A DNA stretch of 64,000 nt, taken from Microbacterium sp. MF43 (GTDB lineage Bacteria; Actinomycetota; Actinomycetes; Actinomycetales; Microbacteriaceae). Shown here in pieces: positions 55,915 to 64,000 of this stretch (its first letter is position 1; every line of letters starts with the position of its first letter). A program made the translations under genes and the position numbers. The stretch is from NCBI RefSeq assembly GCF_012847295.1, contig NZ_JABBDY010000003.1, positions 124,001 through 188,000 on the forward strand, given 5' to 3'. Below the pieces are notes generated by a model. The model saw only the letters and a list, made by a program, of their open reading frames with translations, was not told where the DNA came from and searched no databases.

Positions 55915-55976
55915 GGATCCCGCCCGAGCCCATCGGGCGCCCCCGGCCGGGGCGGGCGTGAGCGCGGAGGCGATGA

Positions 55977-58900
55977 ATGCACCTGAAGAGCGTGACGCTC
56001 AAGGGGTTCAAGTCGTTCGCCCAGCCCACGACCTTCGCCCTCGAGCCGGGCGTGACGTGCATCGTCGGGCCCAACGGCTCCGGCAAGTCCAACGTCGTGG
56101 ACGCGCTCGCGTGGGTGATGGGTGAGCAGGGCGCGAAGACCCTGCGCGGCGGAAAGATGGAGGACGTCATCTTCGCCGGAACCGCCACGCGCGGTCCACT
56201 CGGCCGAGCCGAGGTGCAGCTCACGATCGACAACAGCGACGGCGCACTCCCGATCGAGTACTCGGAAGTCACGATCAGCCGGACGCTCTTCCGCAACGGC
56301 GCGAGCGAGTATGCCATCAACGGCGAGGTCTGCCGGCTGCTCGATGTGCAGGAGCTGCTGAGCGATTCCGGTCTCGGACGCGAGATGCACGTGATCGTCG
56401 GGCAGGGGCGTCTCGACAGCGTGCTGCAGGCCTCGCCCGAAGACCGGCGCGGCTTCATCGAAGAGGCGGCCGGCATCCTGAAGCATCGCCGTCGCAAGGA
56501 GAAGACGCTTCGCAAGCTCGACGCGATGGAAGCCAACCTCACCCGGTTGAACGACCTCGCGGGCGAGCTTCGCCGACAGCTCAAACCTCTCGGTCGCCAG
56601 GCGGAGATCGCCCGGGAGGCCGCGACGATCGCCGCCGTCGTGCGCGACGCGAAGGCGCGCCTGTTCGCCGACGAGATCGTCGGACTGCGGACCGAGCTGG
56701 CCTCGCACGCGCGCAGCGAGCAGGAGCGACACGCCGAGCGTCTCGTGCTGCAGGATCAGCTCGACAACGCCCGCGCCCGCATCGAGCTTCTCGAGGCACA
56801 GCAGCGGTCGGAGGCGGTGGATCAGGCGCGCCGGGTCACGTACGGCCTCGAGCGCGTGCAGGAGCGGCTGCGCAGCCTGTACGCACTGGCGGGTCAGCGT
56901 CTGGCGCTTCTCGGTGAGGCCGAGGACGACGAGCGGCTCGAGCTGACGACCGTCTCGCAGCCGATGATCGACGAAGCGCGAGCAGAGATCGAGGCGATCG
57001 GCGATGGCCTGGGCGGCGCACAGGATGCCGCGGCCGAGGCATCCCGCGATGTGATGCGGGCCCGGGCCGAGCTCGACGCTCTCGACACCGACATCGCCGA
57101 GCAGAGCGCGCTGGTCTCCGAGCACGACATGCGCATCACCGCGCTGCGTGGATCGGCAGAGGCGGCGGCATCCGCCCTTGCAGCCGTGCGCGCTGCCGTG
57201 GAGCGGCAGCAGCGCGCACTCGACGCCGCACTCTCGCGACGAGGGGAGGCCGAAGCGGCACTCGCCGGCGTCGACCCGGATCTCGTGCCAGAGGGCTCCG
57301 CGGCCGAGTACGCGAGCGCGTACGAGCGAGCGCAGCGAGATGCGACCGACGCGGAATCCCAGGTGGGAGCGCTGCGTGAGCGTCTCCACGCCGCCGAACG
57401 CGAGGTCGAGGCGCTCACAGCGCAGACCTCGGCACTAGGACGCGCGCTCGACGGCAAGAACGCTGCAGAGCAGATCGTCGCGCTCGGCGCGGCCGGCGTG
57501 CGAGGACTCCTCGGCGACTCGGTCAAGATCACTTCGGGCTACGAGGCGGCCATCGCTGCCGCGCTCGGGCCGCTGGTGGAGGGCGTGCTCGTCGACACCC
57601 GCGAGAACGCCGTTGCGACTGCCCGCCTGGCCCGCGAGGGCGACCTCGGCCGCATCGACATCGCGGTCGCCGAGGCGACGGCGACGCATCCCGCTCTCCC
57701 CACGATCGCGGGGATCGTGCCGGCCCGCGAGGTGGTCACGGCGCCGGACGGCGTCCTGGGAATCCTGGCGCACGTCGTGATCGCCGACGACCTCGACACG
57801 GCGCTGGCAGCGAGCGCCGACCTTGCCGCGGCCGGGGCCGGGGGAGCGGTCACCGTCGTCACGCGCGCCGGCGAGGTCGTGACCGAGTACACCGTGCGAG
57901 CCGGCTCCGGCCAGGGTCGCTCGCGACTCGAACTGGCAGCGGAGCGGGATGCCGCGGCCGAGCGCCGCGATGAGATCGCGGTGGTAGCCGACTCGCTGCG
58001 CGAGGCGCTGGCCGACGCGACGCGAGACCTCGACGCCGCGCGGCAGCGGACGAAGACGGCGCTCACGACGCTTCGCGAGCACGATGCGGCTCTGGCAGCC
58101 CACACCGAGCAGGTCAACCGCGCGACGGTGCGGCACGAAGCGGCCGTCGCCGAGTGCGACCGTCTCGCCGCCGGGCTCGCTCAGGCCGAAGCCGCGGTCG
58201 ACGAGGCGGAAGCGGCGGCGCGCTCCGCCGACGATCAGCTGACCGCCGCCCTCGAGGCGCCGCGGCCCATCCTCGACGCCTCCGCGCGGGACGGCATGCT
58301 GGCGGCGTTGGAAGCGGCACGGGATGCCGAGATGCGAGCTCGATTGGACGTCGAGACGCTCCGTGAGCGGATCCGGGCGGGCGAGGCCCGCGTCGCCGCG
58401 CTCGAACGCCAGCGCGAGCGGGAGCGGGAGGCTGCGGCCGAGGCTGCTCGGCGGGCTGTGGTCCGCCGCTCGCAGCGCGAGACAGCGGCCGCGGTCGCCG
58501 CGCAGCTGCCTCCGGTGCTCGACTCGGTCGAGCGTTCCCTCGTGCAGGCGCGGCTCGAGCTCGCCCGCGCCGAGTCGGAGCGCACCGCGCTGACGTCCGA
58601 ACTGGCCGAGATGCGCCGCCAGGAGGCGGCCGCGCGCGAGCGGCTGGCGGGCCTCACGGAGAGCGTTCACAGCCTCGAACTGCAGATCCACGAGAAGCGG
58701 CTTCACGTGACGGGGATCCTCGAGCGCGTTCAGTCCGAGCTCGGGCTCGAAGAGGACATTCTTGTTTCGGAATATGGGCCCGCCCAGCCCGTTCCGGTGG
58801 ACGGGGCCGCGGATGGCGAGGAATCGGAAGGTGAGGCATCCGTCCCGTTCGACCGCGCGCAGCAGCGTCGCCGTCTGCAGGACGCCGAGCGCAAGCTGAC

Positions 58901-59513
58901 GCAGCTGGGCAGAGTGAACCCGCTCGCGCTCGAGGAGTTCGCCGCGCTGGAGCAGCGGCACAAGTTCCTCACCGAGCAGCTGGCCGACTTGACGCAGACG
59001 CGCAAGGACCTCGTCACGATCATCGAAGAGCTCGACGAGCGGATGCAGACGATCTTCCTCGCGGCGTTCGAAGACACCAAGACCGCGTTCGGTGAGGTCT
59101 TCCCGATCCTGTTCCCCGGCGGCTCGGGCAGCATCTCGCTCACGAACCCCGACGATCCGCTCACCACCGGCATCGAGGTGGCCGTTCGCCCGGTCGGCAA
59201 GAAGATCGAGCGCCTGTCGCTGCTCTCGGGCGGCGAGCGTTCGCTGGCGGCGGTTGCGCTCTTGACCGCAATCTTCAAGGCCCGTCCCAGCCCCTTCTAC
59301 ATCCTCGACGAGGTCGAGGCCGCGCTGGACGACGCGAACCTCGGCCGACTGCTCGGCGTGTTCGAGCAGCTGCGGGAGTCGAGCCAGCTCATCGTCATCA
59401 CGCACCAGAAGTGCACGATGGAGATCGCCGACGCCCTGTACGGCGTGTCCATGCGTCAGGACGGGGTCTCGGCGGTCGTGGGCCAGCGGCTCGCCGAACG
59501 CGCCGCGAGCTGA
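55977..59513 (+). CDS. smc: Chromosome segregation protein SMC
   Basis: Condensin ATPase for chromosome organisation. 1178 residues. Walker A GPNGSGKSNVVDALAWVMGEQ near residue 32, a coiled coil to about 490, a globular hinge (about 500-640: GVRGLLGDSVKITSGYEAAIAAALG), a second coiled coil, then the ABC signature LSLLSGGERSLAAVALL and Walker B PFYILDEVEAALDDANL near the C-terminus. SD GCGGAGG before ATG 55977. ftsY follows with its own promoter. Confidence 0.96.
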   Translation: MHLKSVTLKGFKSFAQPTTFALEPGVTCIVGPNGSGKSNVVDALAWVMGEQGAKTLRGGKMEDVIFAGTATRGPLGRAEVQLTIDNSDGALPIEYSEVTISRTLFRNGASEYAINGEVCRLLDVQELLSDSGLGREMHVIVGQGRLDSVLQASPEDRRGFIEEAAGILKHRRRKEKTLRKLDAMEANLTRLNDLAGELRRQLKPLGRQAEIAREAATIAAVVRDAKARLFADEIVGLRTELASHARSEQERHAERLVLQDQLDNARARIELLEAQQRSEAVDQARRVTYGLERVQERLRSLYALAGQRLALLGEAEDDERLELTTVSQPMIDEARAEIEAIGDGLGGAQDAAAEASRDVMRARAELDALDTDIAEQSALVSEHDMRITALRGSAEAAASALAAVRAAVERQQRALDAALSRRGEAEAALAGVDPDLVPEGSAAEYASAYERAQRDATDAESQVGALRERLHAAEREVEALTAQTSALGRALDGKNAAEQIVALGAAGVRGLLGDSVKITSGYEAAIAAALGPLVEGVLVDTRENAVATARLAREGDLGRIDIAVAEATATHPALPTIAGIVPAREVVTAPDGVLGILAHVVIADDLDTALAASADLAAAGAGGAVTVVTRAGEVVTEYTVRAGSGQGRSRLELAAERDAAAERRDEIAVVADSLREALADATRDLDAARQRTKTALTTLREHDAALAAHTEQVNRATVRHEAAVAECDRLAAGLAQAEAAVDEAEAAARSADDQLTAALEAPRPILDASARDGMLAALEAARDAEMRARLDVETLRERIRAGEARVAALERQREREREAAAEAARRAVVRRSQRETAAAVAAQLPPVLDSVERSLVQARLELARAESERTALTSELAEMRRQEAAARERLAGLTESVHSLELQIHEKRLHVTGILERVQSELGLEEDILVSEYGPAQPVPVDGAADGEESEGEASVPFDRAQQRRRLQDAERKLTQLGRVNPLALEEFAALEQRHKFLTEQLADLTQTRKDLVTIIEELDERMQTIFLAAFEDTKTAFGEVFPILFPGGSGSISLTNPDDPLTTGIEVAVRPVGKKIERLSLLSGGERSLAAVALLTAIFKARPSPFYILDEVEAALDDANLGRLLGVFEQLRESSQLIVITHQKCTMEIADALYGVSMRQDGVSAVVGQRLAERAAS

Positions 59514-59542
59514 GCAGGCGCGGAGGCCGCACTGCCCGGCCA

Positions 59543-59548
59543 TAGGCT
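59543..59548 (+). promoter_or_regulatory. -10 element of leaderless ftsY
   Basis: TAGGCT ends 6 nt before ATG 59555. Confidence 0.6.
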
Positions 59549-59554
59549 GGAGTC

Positions 59555-60427
<873 letters not shown>

Positions 60428-60461
60428 GCCATGCGCAGCCGCCGATCGCGTAACGGATTCG

Positions 60462-60492
60462 CGCCACGCGCGCTCAGGGCTATCGCGTGGCG
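60462..60492 (+). terminator. Hairpin after ftsY
   Basis: CGCCACGCG (60462-60470) pairs with CGCGTGGCG (60484-60492), 13-nt loop. No T tract. Confidence 0.5.
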
Positions 60493-60515
60493 TCCGAGGC
60501 TGGTTTCATAAGGGC

Positions 60516-61016
60516 ATGGCGATCGAGCACGACTACTTCGGACTCCTGGAATCGGGGCCGGACGGGTCGATCTTCTGGTCCGAGAACGTCGAACTCGGAG
60601 ATCAGTCCGTCACCGTCGATCTGACTGCGCCCGACCAGGACGACGTGTCGGAAGCGGCGCTCGATGTCGCGGCCGGGCTCATCTCGGCCATCGAAGACAT
60701 CGACCGCAATGCGCGCAACGCCATGGTGAACGAACTCAGCGACCGCACCAGCGAGGTGACCGAGTACATCCTTCAGCAGCAGGAGACGCTGGGCGACGAG
60801 CTCGAAGACCTGCTGGTCGACATCTCGGGCGATGTTCACATCGACGTCATCCGCTCGCTTCAGCTCATGAGCATGACGATCCTCGCCGACGAGCACGGCG
60901 GTGCCGACCCGTTCGCGGTGCTCGAGTACGCCCTCGACCCGGACGCGACCGACGATGTGCTGCTGGTCAACCTGGACTCCGAGGGCGGCGTTCTCAGCGT
61001 GACCAGCGCCGAATAG
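60516..61016 (+). CDS. DUF2004 domain protein
   Basis: 166 residues, acidic, no signal peptide, no cysteine. The start MAIEHDYFGLLESGPDGSIFWSENVEL is typical of the DUF2004 group. Function unknown. SD-like AAGGG precedes ATG 60516. It lies 5 bp before the next gene, with which it forms an operon. Confidence 0.8.
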   Translation: MAIEHDYFGLLESGPDGSIFWSENVELGDQSVTVDLTAPDQDDVSEAALDVAAGLISAIEDIDRNARNAMVNELSDRTSEVTEYILQQQETLGDELEDLLVDISGDVHIDVIRSLQLMSMTILADEHGGADPFAVLEYALDPDATDDVLLVNLDSEGGVLSVTSAE

Positions 61017-61021
61017 CGCGA

Positions 61022-61453
61022 GTGCAGACCTTCCTGCCGTATCCGTCGTTCGCGGAGTCGGCGGCGGCGCTCGATCCGCTGCGACTGGGCAAGCAGCGCG
61101 TGGAGACGCTGCAGCTGCTGCGCGCCAACACCGTGCCGGACTACGGCTGGCGACACCATCCCGCCGCCAAGATGTGGGCGGGACGTCTGCCTGCCCTGGT
61201 CGCGTACGGTCTGGCGATGACGGATGCCTGGATCGCACTGGGCCGTGCGGACACCGTTCGCGACCAGCTCCTCGCCTTCGCGCCGGAGGTCGACGGCGTG
61301 CCCTTGGAAGAGGTGGAGATGCCGCGCTGGCTCGGTGACGAGGACTTCCACCTCTCGCACCGTTCCAACCTCGTGCGCAAGGACCCGGCGTTCTACCGGC
61401 CTCGTTTCGGCGATGTCCCCGACGACCTGCCCTACATCTGGCCCCGGCCGTGA
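61022..61453 (+). CDS. MSMEG_6728-family protein (pyrimidine-dimer glycosylase-like)
   Basis: 143 residues. N-terminal MQTFLPYPSFAESAAALDPLRLGKQRVETLQLL resembles the family related to T4 endonuclease V (Pyr_excise), in which the N-terminal amine and an acidic residue act on thymine dimers; GWRHHPAAKMWAG is the second conserved block. DNA-repair activity is inferred from homology and unproven for this group. GTG 61022 starts 5 bp after DUF2004. Convergent with lipA, 17 bp away. Confidence 0.78.
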   Translation: MQTFLPYPSFAESAAALDPLRLGKQRVETLQLLRANTVPDYGWRHHPAAKMWAGRLPALVAYGLAMTDAWIALGRADTVRDQLLAFAPEVDGVPLEEVEMPRWLGDEDFHLSHRSNLVRKDPAFYRPRFGDVPDDLPYIWPRP

Positions 61454-61470
61454 GGTTGTCGGCCGTGAGG

Positions 61471-62496
61471 TCATACCGCCTGGGCGAACCCGCGTTCGAC
61501 GTGCACGTCCTCGGCGATGTGGGCGAGGTTCGCGGGGATCTCCCGCCCTTTCGAGACCATGGACTGCGCCCAGAGCCTGCCCGCCCGGTACGAGGACCGC
61601 ACGAGCGGCCCGGCCAGCACGCCGAGGAAGCCGATGCGCTCCGCCTCCTGCTTGAGCTCGACGAACTCCTCGGGCTTCACCCACCGCGCGACGGGGAGGT
61701 GCCGAGGGGACGGGCGCAGGTACTGAGTGATGGTGATGATGTCGGTCCCCGCGTCGTGGAGGTCCTGCAGCGCCTGGACGACCTCCTCGGTCTCTTCGCC
61801 CATGCCGAGGATGAGGTTCGACTTCGTGATGAGGCCTGCGGCACGCGCCCGGGTCAGCACGTCGAGAGACCGCTCGTAGCGGAAGGCCGGGCGGATCCGC
61901 TTGAAGATGCGCGGCACGGTCTCGACATTGTGCGCGAACACTTCGGGGCGGCTGTCGAAGACCTCGCCGAGCAGCGAGGGGTCGCCGTTGAAGTCGGTGG
62001 CGAGGATCTCGACGCCGGTGCGGGGGTTCTGCGCGTGGATCTGCCGCACCGTCTCGGCGTGCAGCCACGCGCCGCCGTCGGGCAGGTCGTCGCGGGCGAC
62101 GCCGGTCACCGTGGCATAGCGCAGCTGCATCCGCACGACGCTCTCGGCGACGCGGCGGGGCTCGTCCGTGTCGTAGTCTGCGGGCTTGCCGGTGTCGATC
62201 TGGCAGAAGTCGCACCGGCGCGTGCACTGGGAGCCGCCGATGAGGAACGTCGCCTCCCGGTCCTCCCAGCACTCGTAGATGTTGGGGCAGCCGGCTTCCT
62301 GGCACACCGTGTGCAGGTCCTCGGTCTTCACGAGCGAATGGAGGGCCTGATACTCGGGCCCCATCTTCGCCTTCGTCTTGATCCACTCGGGCTTGCGCTC
62401 GATGGGCGTCTGCGCGTTGCGAACCTCGAGGCGCAGCAGCTTCCGGCCGTCGGGACCGGTCGCCGGTGCCGACCCCGGCGTGCCGCAGCCGCTCAT
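61471..62496 (-). CDS. lipA: Lipoyl synthase
   Basis: Inserts two sulfurs into octanoyl groups on E2/GcvH proteins. Radical-SAM enzyme of 341 residues. The auxiliary cluster motif CX4CX5C is [12 protein letters not shown], and the SAM cluster motif CX3CX2C is CTRRCDFC. The C-terminal RSSYRAG carries the serine ligand of the auxiliary cluster. ATG 62496 overlaps the lipB stop (ATGA); the very long open frame to 63726 is an artefact running antisense through the TetR gene. Confidence 0.95.
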   Translation of the reverse strand: MSGCGTPGSAPATGPDGRKLLRLEVRNAQTPIERKPEWIKTKAKMGPEYQALHSLVKTEDLHTVCQEAGCPNIYECWEDREATFLIGGSQCTRRCDFCQIDTGKPADYDTDEPRRVAESVVRMQLRYATVTGVARDDLPDGGAWLHAETVRQIHAQNPRTGVEILATDFNGDPSLLGEVFDSRPEVFAHNVETVPRIFKRIRPAFRYERSLDVLTRARAAGLITKSNLILGMGEETEEVVQALQDLHDAGTDIITITQYLRPSPRHLPVARWVKPEEFVELKQEAERIGFLGVLAGPLVRSSYRAGRLWAQSMVSKGREIPANLAHIAEDVHVERGFAQAV

Positions 62497-63131
62497 GCCG
62501 CCACCGCCGCGAAGTCGGCTGCGAACACGCGAGACACCGTGTCGATGACGTCGCGCGGCGCGATGTCGGCTCCGACCACCTCGCTGATGGTGGTCACGCC
62601 GGCGTCGGTGATCCCGCACGGGATGATGCCGCGGAAGCCCGCCAGCGAGTTGTCGCAGTTGAGTGCGAAGCCGTGCATCGTCACGCCGCGCTGCACACGC
62701 ACGCCGATCGCCGCCACCTTGTCCTCCCCGAGGGGGCGGCGCACCCACACGCCGCTGCGCCCCTCGACGCGGTACCCCTCGACACCGTGGACGGCGAGAG
62801 CGTCGATGAGGAGGTGCTCCAGTCTGCGCACGTGGGCGACCACATCGACCGGCTCGGCCAGCCGCACGATGGGGTACCCCACGAGCTGACCCGGGCCGTG
62901 CCACGTGATCTTGCCGCCGCGATCCACGTCGACGACGGGGGTGCCGTCGGTCGGACGCTCGTGGCGCGCCGTGCGTGCGCCCGCCGTGTACACCGGCTCG
63001 TGTTCGAGGAGCAGGAGCGTGTCGCTTCGGGTGCCGCCGACCACTTCTGCGTGGATGCCGCGCTGCAGATCCCACCCGGTGAGGTAGGGGACGTAGTCGG
63101 GGGCCAGCCCCACCGTCTGGATGTCGAGCAT
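62493..63131 (-). CDS. lipB: Octanoyl-[ACP]:protein N-octanoyltransferase
   Basis: 212 residues. Moves octanoyl from ACP to apo-lipoyl domains before LipA acts. Motifs: [37 protein letters not shown] with the catalytic lysine, and [13 protein letters not shown] with the acyl-accepting cysteine. SD GGAG lies before ATG 63131. First gene of lipBA, divergent from the TetR-VOC gene. Confidence 0.95.
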   Translation of the reverse strand: MLDIQTVGLAPDYVPYLTGWDLQRGIHAEVVGGTRSDTLLLLEHEPVYTAGARTARHERPTDGTPVVDVDRGGKITWHGPGQLVGYPIVRLAEPVDVVAHVRRLEHLLIDALAVHGVEGYRVEGRSGVWVRRPLGEDKVAAIGVRVQRGVTMHGFALNCDNSLAGFRGIIPCGITDAGVTTISEVVGADIAPRDVIDTVSRVFAADFAAVAA

Positions 63132-63206
63132 GGAGCTCCTTCGCTCGTGGCGATTTCTGGATCGCGTCCAAGATTACGCCACCCGGCGACGTTGCGGGCG
63201 CACCAG

Positions 63207-63212
63207 TAGCGT
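63207..63212 (+). promoter_or_regulatory. -10 element of the TetR-VOC gene
   Basis: TAGCGT ends 7 nt before ATG 63220; probably leaderless. Confidence 0.5.
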
Positions 63213-63219
63213 GTGGTGC

Positions 63220-64000
63220 ATGAGCACCAGCGGACGGGTCGGAAGGCCCAAGGCGTCGTCGCGCGAGATCCTCGCCGAAGCGGCCTGCGAGCTGTTCCTC
63301 GAGCAGGGCTTCGAGGCGACGTCGATCGCCGACATCACCACCCGAGCGGGCGTGAGCCGCTCCAGCTTCTTCAACTACTTCGCGTCCAAGTCGGACATCC
63401 TGTGGTCGGGACTGGACGAACGGCTCGACGCCGTCGACGCGCGCCTGGCGCAGGACGAGGGGACGGATGCCCCGGCCGCCGTGCGCATCGCGATCCTCGC
63501 CGTCGCCGACGGCTTCACTCCCGACAGCCTGGCGCTCGCGATCGTCAATACGACGGCGATGGGCCTCGGCGAAGAACTGGAACGCGAGGCCTCGCAGCGT
63601 CGGGCGCGCCTTGCCCGCAGCGTGGCAGCGCGCCTCATCCGCGGCGGGGCGGATCGCCTCACGGCCGAGGTGGCCGGCGCGGCGTGGGGCGGCGCGCTGA
63701 TCGCGGCCGTGGAGGCCTGGGCGCACGACGGCGCCGGTGTGACCTCGCTCGGCCGATTCCTCCAGCGCGCGGCGGGAGCCGCCGCGGCGGTAGCCGGGTC
63801 GTCCGCGGAGGGGACGGTACGCCAGTTGCGCGTCGTCGTGCAGGCCCCCGACTTCGACGAGACGCTCGCCTTCTACCGCGACGTGGTAGGGATGCCGCAG
63901 GCCGAGGCCTACGAGGCGGAAGGGGGCGCACGCGTCGCGATCCTCGACGCAGGACGCGCGACCCTCGAGATCGCCAACGCCGAGCAGGTGTCGTTCATCG
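63220..64000 (+). CDS. TetR regulator fused to a VOC (glyoxalase-fold) domain, 3' truncated by window edge
   Basis: Open to the end of the window (260 codons seen). Residues about 10-60 are a TetR HTH ([20 protein letters not shown], then [20 protein letters not shown]), and 65-185 the helical ligand domain. After a short Ala/Gly linker with no stop codon, residues about 203-260 read [25 protein letters not shown], the first half of a VOC/glyoxalase domain. The VOC half may act as an extra ligand sensor or retain enzyme activity. The fusion is uncommon as far as I know. Confidence 0.82.
   Translation, partial: MSTSGRVGRPKASSREILAEAACELFLEQGFEATSIADITTRAGVSRSSFFNYFASKSDILWSGLDERLDAVDARLAQDEGTDAPAAVRIAILAVADGFTPDSLALAIVNTTAMGLGEELEREASQRRARLARSVAARLIRGGADRLTAEVAGAAWGGALIAAVEAWAHDGAGVTSLGRFLQRAAGAAAAVAGSSAEGTVRQLRVVVQAPDFDETLAFYRDVVGMPQAEAYEAEGGARVAILDAGRATLEIANAEQVSFI

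Noticed and set aside
61471-63726. 751-codon minus-strand frame extending lipA upstream
   Set aside because: The lipA part begins at ATG 62496, coupled to lipB by ATGA; the rest is antisense to lipB codons and to the TetR-VOC gene.

Overview
The window is 64 kb of very GC-rich DNA (third codon positions are almost all G or C) with the gene content and gene order of a Microbacteriaceae actinobacterium, most likely Microbacterium or a close relative. Family and genus are inferred from protein character and conserved blocks (leuC-leuD-murA-plsC-gpsA-ddl; recG-coaD-DUF177-rpmF-rnc-mutM; smc-ftsY). Genes lie close together on both strands, no spacer without a gene exceeds 300 bases, and there is no rRNA, prophage, insertion sequence or CRISPR array.

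Layout. 1-2.2 kb: trehalose synthesis (otsA cut by the left edge, otsB). 2.2-7.4 kb: branched-chain amino acid genes ilvD-ilvB-ilvN-ilvC. 7.6-9.2 kb: a repeat-containing lipoprotein and two membrane proteins. 9.3-11 kb: serA with a small upstream reading frame. 11-13.2 kb: a divergent TetR / drug-efflux pair with a clear operator. 13.2-15.1 kb: a MocR regulator divergent from a small lipoprotein. 15.1-19.5 kb: leuB, ilvE, an FAH-family hydrolase and an MFS permease. 19.6-22.3 kb: a compact accessory cluster (KAS III-like ketosynthase, haem-oxygenase-fold diiron oxygenase, unknown protein). 22.3-26.2 kb: a class V PLP enzyme with its LysR regulator, gltX and tRNA-Gln. 26.3-32.2 kb: a membrane protein, an APH-family kinase and the fructose PTS operon fruR-fruK-fruA-ptsH. 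32.3-37.5 kb: a metallohydrolase, tRNA-Glu, an ECF sigma factor with a DUF4349 partner, TerC behind a probable manganese riboswitch, and a desaturase. 37.5-52 kb: leucine and envelope genes (leuCD behind a leader peptide, murA, plsC, gpsA, ddl), thiL, rsmD, recG, coaD, rpmF, rnc, mutM. 52-56 kb: a GntR regulator and an unusual minus-strand group (38-residue peptide, 85-residue protein, two double-GNAT acyltransferases). 56-64 kb: smc, ftsY, DUF2004, a glycosylase-like protein, lipA/lipB and a TetR protein fused to a VOC domain.

Two signals run through the window. First, many genes appear to be leaderless: a TANNNT -10 hexamer ends exactly 6 nt before the start codon in at least fifteen cases. 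The rule fixes several start codons and reveals a 14-codon leader peptide with three consecutive CTT leucine codons ahead of leuC. Second, most gene ends carry long, near-perfect dyads. The most promising undescribed material is the peptide/GNAT group at 52.9-55.8 kb and the KAS III/oxygenase cluster at 19.6-22.3 kb. The GC3 collapse in the last 100 codons of ilvD and the TetR-VOC fusion also deserve a look.
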